Below, piece after piece: positions 1 to 5,345 of a DNA stretch of 9,209 bases (the first letter of the stretch is position 1; the number at the start of each line of letters is the position of its first letter). The notes under the pieces were generated by a model. That model did no database searches and was not told the origin of the DNA. It saw nothing but the letters and a program-made list of their open reading frames with translations. The stretch is from JACVRX01 sp035697245. GTDB taxonomy: Bacteria > Actinomycetota > Actinomycetes > Jiangellales > Jiangellaceae. A program made the translations under genes and the position numbers. The stretch covers positions 1-9,209 of the forward strand of contig DASSDH010000165.1 of NCBI GenBank assembly GCA_035697245.1, given 5' to 3'.

Positions 1-201
1 TCGGACCCGCTCGACCACTCCGGCCTCGCCGAGCACGTTCAGATGGTGCGCGAGCAGGTTCGACGGTAGTCCGAACAAGTCAGCCAACTCACCCGGCGAC
101 ATGTCGCCCAGCGTCAGGCGGTCCACGATCGCCAACCGCGATGGTTCCCCCAGCGCGGCATGCACCTTGACACGTCTCGCCAATACACTCTCAACAGACA
201 T
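1..201 (-). CDS. ArsR-family HTH transcriptional regulator (3' end outside window)
   Basis: The first 67 residues of a winged-helix DNA-binding repressor are visible on the minus strand; the frame is open to the window edge. An N-terminal helix with HAALGEPSRLAIVDRL (about residues 14-29) is followed by SPGELADLFGLPSNLLAHHL (about 35-54), the helix-turn-helix, and then LNVLGEAGVVERVR entering the wing. This order is typical of ArsR/SmtB proteins. No metal-binding cysteines are seen in the visible part. The GLPSNLLAHHL recognition helix resembles that of actinobacterial proteins in which an ArsR domain is fused to a low-molecular-weight phosphatase/arsenate-reductase domain; whether that domain is present lies beyond the edge. 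The ATG at 201 was chosen because a -35/-10 pair sits exactly where transcription would start at that codon. Family assignment is firm, effector unknown. Confidence 0.88.
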   Translation of the reverse strand, partial: MSVESVLARRVKVHAALGEPSRLAIVDRLTLGDMSPGELADLFGLPSNLLAHHLNVLGEAGVVERVR

Positions 202-238
202 CGACTCAATAATCGCTGAGGTGCCGACCTGTAGTCAA
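201..238 (-). promoter_or_regulatory. Promoter of the ArsR-type gene, leaderless, with overlapping operator-like dyad
   Basis: On the minus strand TTGACT (233-238) is followed, after 18 bp, by GATTAT (209-214). Seven bases separate this -10 box from the ATG at 201, so transcription would begin at or next to the start codon and there is no Shine-Dalgarno sequence. A dyad CTCA-N8-TGAG (205-220) overlaps the -10 box, a position where the repressor could block its own promoter. The boxes are read directly from the sequence; the autoregulation is inferred. Confidence 0.6.
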
Positions 239-566
239 GCCGTCTAAGCCACTTTCCAGCTGGTGAAACGTCCTGAATTCGGCAGATCCGGTGTCTGCTA
301 CGCGCCGACAGGCGGCGGTATGACGCACCTTGTCAGCGGCAAGAGAGTGCGTATCAATGGCATTGGGTCATAGTGGGGGACCTCGTCCATCCTCACGTGC
401 CCGCAGCGATGTCTTCCAGTGGCCCGGCTACGTAGATCCGAACTCAACTAGCTGGCTCCCGGCACGAACTGCTGCGCGCGCTCGGTGTTTTCGCTGTCGC
501 CACCAGAAACCGTGTAGCGGTGGCTCAGCGGACGTTCGCGCCGGGATGGGAGTGGGGCGGTTCCGG
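202..566. other. 365-bp gap without a convincing gene
   Basis: This stretch separates the ArsR-type gene from the end of the small protein gene at 567. Apart from the ArsR promoter at its left end it holds short inverted repeats: GCAGA-N7-TCTGC (282-298), CGCC-N4-GGCG (303-314) and the longer GCCACC/GGTGGC structure at 492-530. A plus-strand reading frame from 330 runs through it but continues antisense across the 567-854 gene, and its arginine/serine-rich product looks like a shadow. A 17-codon frame at 320-373 is the only other start-to-stop reading worth naming. Confidence 0.5.
492..530 (-). terminator. Hairpin downstream of the small protein gene, candidate terminator
   Basis: GCCACC (499-504) and GGTGGC (519-524) are perfect complements. 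They are flanked by a second complementary pair, CGCT (492-495) and AGCG (527-530). The structure lies 37 bases after the stop codon of the 567-854 gene. There is no T tract on the minus-strand side, so it would be an actinobacterial-type stem without a U tail, or something other than a terminator. Confidence 0.35.
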
Positions 567-854
567 CTACTGACTCTCGGCGGGTTCGAGGATCTTGGTC
601 TGTGGTGTTCCGATGAGTGCGGGGGCGTTCTCGGGGGAGGACCAGACCTTCTTCTGCAGGAACTCGAGGAACCTTTCCGCCTCGCCGGTGGTGTCGAAGT
701 CGAGGTCGATGACGACGTAGTTGGGATCGTCGACTGGCCGCTGGAGGCGGTGCCCGCGTACCCCGGACTGCTCCCGGAACTCGGCGAAGCGTTCGAACGC
801 TGCGTTCCATAAATCGAAGTCCACGATGGAGTGTTCGATGTGCAGAGTTGCCAT
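567..854 (-). CDS. Small conserved protein, probably a ferredoxin-like (Dabb/ABM-like) fold, function unknown
   Basis: This gene encodes 95 residues beginning MATLHIEHSIVDFDLW. The alternation of short strands (TLHIEHSI, YVVIDLDF) with amphipathic helices (FDLWNAAFERFAEFREQ, TTGEAERFLEFLQKKVW) resembles the dimeric alpha/beta-barrel ferredoxin-like fold of ABM/Dabb and stress-barrel proteins. The end of the protein, with SSPENAPALIGTPQTKILE, looks like a conserved tail of small uncharacterised actinobacterial proteins. No catalytic residue can be named. The start is fixed by AGGAG (860-864) five bases before the ATG. The gene is divergent from the LuxR-type regulator at 996, which makes it a natural candidate target of that regulator. 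There is no signal peptide, so it is probably cytoplasmic. The gene is confidently real; its role is unknown. Confidence 0.8.
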   Translation of the reverse strand: MATLHIEHSIVDFDLWNAAFERFAEFREQSGVRGHRLQRPVDDPNYVVIDLDFDTTGEAERFLEFLQKKVWSSPENAPALIGTPQTKILEPAESQ

Positions 855-922
855 GGTGACTCCTAGATCAGATCATGCTGCTTTCTCCTGAACGGTAGGG
901 GAGGCTGACGAGAGCCGCCCAT

Positions 923-936
923 CCCAGCTTTCTGGG
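923..936. promoter_or_regulatory. Inverted repeat CCCAG-N4-CTGGG in divergent promoter region
   Basis: A perfect 5-bp dyad sits about midway between the divergent starts at 854 and 996. This is where a LuxR-type dimer could bind to control itself and its neighbour. The repeat is short, so chance occurrence in GC-rich DNA is possible. Confidence 0.3.
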
Positions 937-983
937 GTCTGTCGGGGCACTCTGCTGAGAGCGCCGGGCACGTTGTCGCCGCG

Positions 984-996
984 TACGCTCGGAACG
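984..996 (+). promoter_or_regulatory. Candidate -10 box giving a leaderless LuxR-type mRNA
   Basis: TACGCT (984-989) fits the actinobacterial TANNNT -10 pattern and lies six bases before the GTG at 996, so a transcript would start at the initiation codon. No Shine-Dalgarno sequence precedes this GTG, which agrees with a leaderless start. No good -35 box is visible, so this is only a candidate. Confidence 0.35.
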
Positions 997-2060
997 TGGC
1001 CAGCTCAGCGGCGTACGCGCGGTCACGAGCGCGCGTCGTGCGCATTTGCGACTCCGCCGGCGATGCGAGGACGCTGCGTCTGCAACTCGTTGCGGAGATC
1101 CGTCAGGTGGTCGGCTTCGAGGCCTATGCCTGGCTGCTTACCGATCCCGAGACGTCGGTCGGCTCCTCGCCGTTGGCGGACGTGCCGTGCCTGCCGGAGC
1201 TTCCCCGTCTGATCCGTCTCAAGTACCTCACGGAGGTCAACCGGTGGACGACGCTGAGTGCGGCTTCGGTCGGGTTGCTCCGAGAGGCGACTGGCGGTGA
1301 ACTGTCGCGGAGTCTTCTCTGGCGGGAGCTGCTTCGCCGGTACGGCATCGGCGACGTGGCGTCGTCGGTCTTCAGGGATCGCTTCGGGTGCTGGGGCTTC
1401 CTCGACCTGTGGAGGTCGGGCAGCGTGGCAGCGTTCAGTCAGGACGAGGGTGCCTTCCTGACCGGGATCGTCGAGCCGGTGACAATGGCTTTGCGCCGTT
1501 GTCAGGCGAACACCTTCATCGTTGGCGCCCCGCACCATCCACGCCGGCTCGGTCCTGGGGTGCTGTTGTTATCGCCCGATATCGAGGTACGTGGGCAGAC
1601 CACCGAGACGCAGGAGTATCTCCGCGTGCTCGTTCCTCCGGCGGAGGGAAGAGCACCAATCCCGGCGAGTGCCTACAACGTCGCCGCGCAGTTGTTGGCC
1701 GTCGAGGCCGATGTCGACCAGAACCCACCCTTGGCCCGGGTGCATTTGTCGGACGGGCTTTGGGTGACCCTGCGTGCGGCCAGGATCGGTGATGCGACTT
1801 CCTCCGGGGCGCGGGACATTGCCGTCACCATCGAGGAAACCTCGCCAATCGAGCGGGTGGCTCTGTTTGCAAGGGCATTCGGCCTCAGCGAGCGGGAGAG
1901 CGAGTTGCTTCGCCATCTCGCAACCGGAACCGACACGCGGGAGCTCGCCCGCCGCATGTTCCTTTCCGAGCACACCGTGCAGGACCACCTCAAGTCGATC
2001 TTCGCGAAGACCTCCGCACATAATCGCCGGACCGTGTTGTCCCGGGCCCTGGGCAGCTGA
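996..2060 (+). CDS. LuxR-family transcriptional regulator with GAF-like sensor region
   Basis: This is a 354-residue regulator. The C-terminal part (about 290-350) is a classic LuxR/FixJ helix-turn-helix: FGLSERESELLRHLATG (295-311), then TRELARRMFLSEHTVQDHL (314-332) and KSIFAK (333-338). The roughly 170 N-terminal residues (IRQVVGFEAYAWLLTD at 35-50, DRFGCWGFLDLWRSG near 128-142, then an acidic FSQDEGAFL segment) look like a GAF-type ligand domain. Residues about 185-285 (LLLSPDIEVRGQTTETQEYL onward) look PAS-like. There is no receiver domain and no ATPase domain, so it is neither a two-component regulator nor a LAL protein. It probably senses a small molecule and activates or represses nearby genes; the ligand is unknown. 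The GTG at 996 was taken as the start because a TANNNT box lies just upstream; the GTG at 1038 is an alternative. Confidence 0.87.
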   Translation: MASSAAYARSRARVVRICDSAGDARTLRLQLVAEIRQVVGFEAYAWLLTDPETSVGSSPLADVPCLPELPRLIRLKYLTEVNRWTTLSAASVGLLREATGGELSRSLLWRELLRRYGIGDVASSVFRDRFGCWGFLDLWRSGSVAAFSQDEGAFLTGIVEPVTMALRRCQANTFIVGAPHHPRRLGPGVLLLSPDIEVRGQTTETQEYLRVLVPPAEGRAPIPASAYNVAAQLLAVEADVDQNPPLARVHLSDGLWVTLRAARIGDATSSGARDIAVTIEETSPIERVALFARAFGLSERESELLRHLATGTDTRELARRMFLSEHTVQDHLKSIFAKTSAHNRRTVLSRALGS

Positions 2061-2252
2061 CTCCGTCACTCACACGACGGTCGATCCTGGTCAGGCGGGG
2101 TCTGAGACCGTGGTCTTTGGCTGCCCGTCTATCACCACGCCACCGAGGGTGCCCGCTGCGACGCAGGCCAGCGGCGGCACGAACCCGTAAGTCTTTCTGC
2201 GGCACCCTCACATCGGGAAGTCCGCGCACTGTCTGCGGCAGATGCGGATGTC

Positions 2253-2300
2253 GGCGACCTAAGGTCCCTCGCAAGATCCGCCTCTGGCGACCTAGGCTCC
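2253..2300. repeat. Imperfect 15-bp direct repeat with 33-bp period
   Basis: GGCGACCTAAGGTCC (2253-2267) and GGCGACCTAGGCTCC (2286-2300) are near-identical copies with starts 33 bp apart, about three helical turns. The first copy contains the perfect palindrome GACCT-A-AGGTC. There is no adjacent gene start for them to regulate. Confidence 0.5.
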
Positions 2301-2376
2301 TGAAGCGGCGCTCGACAGCGCTGGGGGCGCATACGCGGATGCCGCAGCAGTCCTGGAACCACCGGAGGCGAAGCCG

Positions 2377-2426
2377 GCAGTGGCGGTCGCGACGATGGCG
2401 AGGATGCAGTGGCTGGGATGGCGAGG
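2377..2426. repeat. Imperfect tandem duplication
   Basis: Two adjacent units both begin with GCAGTGGC (2377-2384 and 2406-2413) and end with GATGGCGAGG (2394-2403 and 2417-2426). The second unit is six bases shorter in the middle. It reads as an old tandem duplication with a small deletion. Confidence 0.45.
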
Positions 2427-2540
2427 CCGCTACCCAGAGGCAGCGGATGGGCCTCTCCGCTTTGTCTACACCTATCGCGACGGTGGAAGCGCGTGGGATG
2501 CCTTCCCCGAAGAGTGGCGACGGACTGCCAGGGGAAACGG

Positions 2541-2562
2541 GAGATCAGTCCGCGCTGATCTC
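2541..2562. terminator. Perfect 8-bp stem between convergent genes, candidate bidirectional terminator
   Basis: GAGATCAG (2541-2548) and CTGATCTC (2555-2562) are exact complements around the 6-base loop TCCGCG. It lies between the end of the LuxR-type gene and the end of the SDR gene, which run towards each other. No T tract follows on either strand. A second small hairpin, GCGGG-N4-CCCGC, follows at 2576-2589. Confidence 0.45.
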
Positions 2563-2707
2563 TGAAGCGCCAACAGCGGGTGCCCCCGCCCCCAAGGACC
2601 TGGCGAGGATCACCTTACCGGTATGACGCTGTCTCAACATTCCCGATGCGGTTCCCCGACTGAGGAGCGCCGGACGATCGCCGTGCGGCAAAGGCATCGC
2701 GCGGTCT

Positions 2708-3508
2708 CTACGCATTTCCCTGCTGGCTCAGCCACATGGACCATGTCGTTTGGCCCCGACGGCCGTTCGGGCAGATAAGAGCGTCGGCCACTCGGGCGGC
2801 GGCCTTGGGGAGCGACACGGGCCGGATCCGGCGATGCACACCACGAGCATCCTGATACTGCTTCACGATCTCCCCGAGGCTGAGCACCTCAGGGCCACCG
2901 AAGTCGGCCCGATCCGCACCTGGCCCGTCAGCCACGCATTCGGCCAGGTACCGAGCGAAGTCGCGGGTATCGGCCGGTTGCACGGGGAGGTTGACGGGCA
3001 GCGCCAAGAGCGGCAGGCGCATCATTTTGCCGAGCATGCGATCAAGCAACCAGTAGAACGGGGTCGCCCGCACGACCGACCACGGCAGTGCGGACCGACG
3101 GACGAGGGTCTCCGCGACCAGCTTCAACCGGGCGTACGGCAGCGGGGTGCGCTCAACCCCGACGATCGACACGTAGAGAAAGTGCTCGATGCCTACCCCA
3201 CGTGCTGCGTCGATGAGCCGACTGGTGCCGTCCACGTCGACACCGGAGGGGCTGCGGAAGAAATCGCTCGGCAGCATGAATCCGCGCCGCGCCGCGGGCG
3301 AGAAGGTTGCCGCGTGCACGACCGACTGCGCGCCAGCCACCGCCTCGGCAACGCCCTCGCCGGTGCCGAGATCGCCCCTGACCCACTCGACCGCCGGATC
3401 GTGACCGGGCCTCCGGGCGAGCACCCGCACCCGGTAGCGGTCCTTGAGAACGTCGACAAGATCTCGGCCAAGGTGACCCGTTCCCCCTGTTACGAGGAGG
3501 GTTTCCAT
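2708..3508 (-). CDS. Atypical SDR / NAD(P)-dependent epimerase-like oxidoreductase
   Basis: This 266-residue Rossmann-fold protein starts METLLVTGGTGHLG; the nucleotide-binding GGTGHLG motif is at 8-14. The strand after it (RVRVLARRPGHDP, 27-38) carries arginines, suggesting NADP(H). WVRGDL (42-47) and SVVHAAT (62-68) are the usual following motifs. A Ser-Tyr-Lys set is present: S114 in YVSIVGVE, then Y125 and K129 in YARLK. This makes it an extended/atypical SDR (NmrA- or NDUFA9-like) that could act on a small carbonyl or alcohol substrate; the substrate is unknown. The frame stays open upstream to 3628, but I chose the ATG at 3508 because the Rossmann motif normally lies within ten residues of the start and the longer version would run into the hairpin at 3615-3646. 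Upstream is cspA on the same strand, probably a separate transcript. Confidence 0.85.
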   Translation of the reverse strand: METLLVTGGTGHLGRDLVDVLKDRYRVRVLARRPGHDPAVEWVRGDLGTGEGVAEAVAGAQSVVHAATFSPAARRGFMLPSDFFRSPSGVDVDGTSRLIDAARGVGIEHFLYVSIVGVERTPLPYARLKLVAETLVRRSALPWSVVRATPFYWLLDRMLGKMMRLPLLALPVNLPVQPADTRDFARYLAECVADGPGADRADFGGPEVLSLGEIVKQYQDARGVHRRIRPVSLPKAAARVADALICPNGRRGQTTWSMWLSQQGNA

Positions 3509-3614
3509 CCGAAACGTCCCATCTGTGCGACCTTGGAGACGGCGCGCGACATGCCCATTGTGGCCCGGGGGTCGGTTGTGGCCGACTCGGGCAGTCCCCC
3601 TGTGCGCAACGTTA

Positions 3615-3646
3615 GAGAGGCCTACCACGACGGCAGTAGGCCACTC
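3615..3646 (-). terminator. Hairpin after cspA, candidate terminator
   Basis: An 11-base arm (3615-3625) pairs with 3636-3646 through ten of eleven bases, with the core GGCCTAC/GTAGGCC perfect and a 10-base loop. It begins 27 bases after the cspA stop codon on the minus strand. It lacks a U tract, as is common in actinobacteria. It separates cspA from the downstream SDR gene. Confidence 0.55.
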
Positions 3647-3673
3647 GGCGTCGTGCTGGTGGCCGCGGTCGGG

Positions 3674-3877
3674 TCAGACCGGGCGTACGTTTTCTGCTTG
3701 TGGGCCCTTTTGGCCCTGGGTGATGTCGAACTCCACCCGCTGGTTCTCATCCAGCGAGCGGTAGCCCTCGGCCGCGATGGCCGAGTAGTGCACGAACACG
3801 TCGGCGCCGCCGCCGTCTTGGGCGATAAAGCCGAAGCCCTTTTCGCCGTTGAACCACTTCACCGTGCCCTGAGCCAT
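3674..3877 (-). CDS. cspA: Cold-shock protein, CspA family
   Basis: This 67-residue single cold-shock domain matches the usual family length. It begins MAQGTVKWFNGEKGFGFIAQ and contains both nucleic-acid-binding motifs: RNP1 (KGFGFIAQ, 13-20) and RNP2 (VFVHYSAI, 27-34). The tail is GQKGPQAENVRPV. It is an OB-fold protein that binds single-stranded RNA and DNA in the cytoplasm and melts mRNA structure, in actinobacteria often constitutively or in response to cold. AAGGAG (3885-3890) lies seven bases before the ATG. Upstream is a leader of about 180 bases with two hairpins, so post-transcriptional control is likely. Downstream a hairpin probably ends the transcript, giving a monocistronic message. 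The assignment is very sure; which cspA paralogue of the genome this is cannot be told. Confidence 0.97.
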   Translation of the reverse strand: MAQGTVKWFNGEKGFGFIAQDGGGADVFVHYSAIAAEGYRSLDENQRVEFDITQGQKGPQAENVRPV

Positions 3878-4055
3878 TGTCGTGCTCCTTCTGTGCTGCG
3901 GGTACAGGGCCGGTCTGCTTGCCGGTCCTGGGCTGCCGCCGCGGTCCTCGCCCCACCCGTGGACCCCGAGGCTCGAGGTGCACGGAAGGGAAAACGCCCG
4001 ACGGAGTAAGAAATCCGCGGGCGTTCAAGAACGGCGAGGAAATACTCAGGCAACC
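3878..4055 (-). ncRNA. Structured 5' leader of cspA, candidate cis-regulatory RNA
   Basis: The inferred leader contains two successive hairpins. The upstream one (3993-4025) has AACGCCCG pairing with CGGGCGTT and an inner CGGA/TCCG pair around an 8-base loop, with only an unpaired A between the stems; on the mRNA strand it is followed by TTTTCCC, giving a terminator-like look. The downstream one (3957-3985) has CCGTG/CACGG and ACC/GGT pairs separated by a mismatch. The rest is C/G-rich up to the AAGGAG. This layout could be an attenuator or a temperature-sensing leader, as known for cold-shock genes in other bacteria. The pairing is directly seen; the function is inferred. Confidence 0.5.
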
Positions 4056-4061
4056 ACCACC

Positions 4062-4070
4062 ACGCTAGCA
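4062..4070 (-). promoter_or_regulatory. Extended -10 promoter of cspA
   Basis: On the minus strand TGC directly precedes TAGCGT (4062-4067), an extended -10 of the TGN-TANNNT type. The matching -35 position holds only a weak CTGGTG-like sequence (4085-4090), which fits an extended -10 promoter. Transcription would start near 4055. Confidence 0.5.
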
Positions 4071-4086
4071 CGATCAGAGATCCGCA

Positions 4087-4109
4087 CCAGCATCGGCGTT
4101 ACCTGCTGG
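4087..4109. promoter_or_regulatory. Dyad CCAGCA-N11-TGCTGG between cspA and the globin gene
   Basis: Two perfect 6-bp half-sites (4087-4092 and 4104-4109) are spaced so that their centres are 17 bp apart. The dyad overlaps the -35 region of cspA and lies about 90 bp upstream of the globin start, so a dimeric regulator here could affect both genes. No regulator can be named. Confidence 0.35.
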
Positions 4110-4195
4110 CTCACGTGGCTACCGCCGTGTGCGGTCGAAGGACGCCCGGACATCGGCACGAGCGCAATCGACCTGGCCGCTGCCATCCTTGGGAC

Positions 4196-4645
4196 ATGCA
4201 GACTGTGTACGAGGCCGCGGGTGGCGACGATGGCCTGCTTCGCCTAGCCATGGCGTGGCACGCTCGGGTGATGGCGGACGAGGTGGTCAACCACGCGTTC
4301 AGCCATGGTTTCCACCCCAAGCACAGTGAGCGCCTCGCCGCCTACTGGGCCGAGGCACTCGGTGGCCCGACGACCTACTCCGATACCTATGGCGATGAGA
4401 CCTCGGTGGTGCGGATCCACAGCGGCAACGGGCCGCACGAGGAGATGGATCGGCGAGCGATCGCCTGCTTCGATCAGGCGATGACGGACGTCGCACTGTC
4501 CCAGAACGACCCGGTCCGGGCAGTGCTGCACGACTACTTCGCCTGGGCGACGACGACGACCATGTCCCGCTATCAAGAGTCCGCGGACGACGTGCCTGAT
4601 GGCCTGCGCATTCCGCACTGGTCCTGGGAAGGATTACAGCGCTAA
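4196..4645 (+). CDS. Group II-type truncated haemoglobin
   Basis: This is a 149-residue 2-over-2 globin. MQTVYEAAGGDDGLLRLAMA opens the protein as in trHb group II (GlbO/trHbO), with the short A helix followed by WHARVMADEVV. The central AYWAEALGGPTTYSD (49-63) is the characteristic E-helix/loop with the GG and the aromatic/Tyr pocket residues. H75 in VVRIHSG is the expected proximal haem ligand. The C-terminal half ends DYFAWATTTTMSRY and IPHWSWEGLQR, a tail seen in the streptomycete type. It binds haem and probably O2 or NO in the cytoplasm, taking part in oxygen sensing or detoxification. An in-frame ATG at 4115 exists, but the ATG at 4196 fits family N-termini; the ribosome site is weak (GGGA just upstream). 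It is convergent with the F420-reductase-like gene, leaving 40 bp between stops. Confidence 0.88.
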   Translation: MQTVYEAAGGDDGLLRLAMAWHARVMADEVVNHAFSHGFHPKHSERLAAYWAEALGGPTTYSDTYGDETSVVRIHSGNGPHEEMDRRAIACFDQAMTDVALSQNDPVRAVLHDYFAWATTTTMSRYQESADDVPDGLRIPHWSWEGLQR

Positions 4646-4685
4646 GCCCCCCACGATGCGGAGGTGACGCCGGCCCGCGCGATTG

Positions 4686-5345
4686 TCACTTGCCCACGAG
4701 CTTGAACGCATGGTGTGTCTTCCCGGTGCGGTGCGAGTACACGACCCATGCGAGGCTCAACGCCTCGAGCCAGCGCGCACTCTCGATGCCACCCATGTCG
4801 ATGACCGGCCAGCCGAAGTCCCCGAGCAGGGCAGTCACCGTCTGCTTGGCGCGATCGTCATCACCAGCGATGAACATGTCAGGATCCCCTCCGCTCAGGG
4901 TGGGATCGACCATTACCTCTGCGACGACGGTGTTGAGTCCCTTCACGACGTGAGCCTGTGGGAGCAGACGCTGGATGCGCTCGCCGAGAGAATCGGTGGT
5001 GCCGACGAACAGGCCGGGACGCCCGGAGGAGAAGTCCAGGGGGTCAGTGGCGTCGAGAACGACTTTCCCGTTGAAGTTCTCGATGCCCGCGTGCCGGACA
5101 ACGTCTTCGGCGGCGCTGCCGAGGATCGACAAGATGACCAGGTCGCCGAAGCGCGCAGCGTCTTCGAAACTGCCGACGTGAGCGTCATGGCCGGCGCCAG
5201 CTTGCCAGGGCTGCAGTTTGGCGGGATCGCGTGAGCCGAGCATTACGGGATGACCGTGCTTGATGAATGCCGTGCCGAGTGTCTGGGCGGCCGACCCGGA
5301 ACCCAGGATGCCGATTCTCGATCGTCTGCTCACGGTTGCGGTCAC
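4686..5345 (-). CDS. NADPH:F420 reductase-like oxidoreductase (Fno/NpdG-like)
   Basis: This 219-residue protein has an N-terminal Rossmann fold: RIGILGSGSAAQTLGTAFIK (10-29) contains the glycine-rich GSGSAAQ loop (15-21), and VMLGSRDPAKL (34-44) has the Ser-Arg pair that in archaeal Fno contacts the NADPH 2'-phosphate. Later segments (ENFNGKVVLDATDPL; VVKGLNTVVAEVMVDP) match the NADP-oxidoreductase, coenzyme F420-dependent family. Family members reduce F420 with NADPH or the reverse; bacterial relatives are often of unproven substrate, and the F420 contacts cannot be verified here. The GTG start at 5345 overlaps the stop of the upstream aldo/keto reductase by four bases (GTGA), implying translational coupling. 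An F420-type LLM oxidoreductase next door supports an F420 role. Confidence 0.83.
   Translation of the reverse strand: MTATVSRRSRIGILGSGSAAQTLGTAFIKHGHPVMLGSRDPAKLQPWQAGAGHDAHVGSFEDAARFGDLVILSILGSAAEDVVRHAGIENFNGKVVLDATDPLDFSSGRPGLFVGTTDSLGERIQRLLPQAHVVKGLNTVVAEVMVDPTLSGGDPDMFIAGDDDRAKQTVTALLGDFGWPVIDMGGIESARWLEALSLAWVVYSHRTGKTHHAFKLVGK

Larger units (their letters stand above)
2061..2707. other. 647-bp gap between convergent genes, no convincing gene
   Basis: All six frames here give arginine/proline/serine-rich products typical of shadow reading in GC-rich DNA. The partial exception is a 61-codon frame at 2380-2565, whose middle part contains protein-like aromatic runs (WLGWRGRYPEA, FVYTYRDGG), but it has no clear ribosome site. 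The gap holds palindromes (GGTCT-G-AGACC at 2099-2109; GACCT-A-AGGTC at 2256-2266), imperfect direct repeats (2253-2300, 2377-2426) and a strong stem at 2541-2562. It may be a decayed remnant of lost genes; no parent family is recognisable. Confidence 0.5.

Noticed and set aside
330..812. Plus-strand 160-codon frame
   Set aside because: It runs antisense over the well-supported 567-854 gene and its composition (Arg/Ser-rich start, Gly/Leu/Glu-rich end) is that of a shadow frame.
865..874. Tandem AGATC-AGATC near the small protein's ribosome site
   Set aside because: Too short to distinguish from chance and located where an operator would be less expected.
1569..2069. Minus-strand frame across the LuxR gene
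   Set aside because: It is a shadow of the LuxR-type coding sequence, whose HTH motif is unambiguous.
2099..2116. GGTCT-G-AGACC followed by GGTCT as a terminator of the LuxR gene
   Set aside because: The loop is a single base in one pairing and two in the other, so neither makes a stable hairpin.
2117..2626. Plus-strand 169-codon frame in the gap after the LuxR gene
   Set aside because: The product is extremely arginine/serine-rich with no recognisable motif or ribosome site; typical of GC-rich noncoding DNA.
2750..4009. Plus-strand 419-codon frame
   Set aside because: It lies antisense to the SDR and cspA genes, both of which carry clear family motifs; the frame is open only because of the codon bias on the other strand.
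4683..5234. Plus-strand 183-codon frame
   Set aside because: Antisense to the NADPH:F420 reductase-like gene, which has a clear Rossmann motif.
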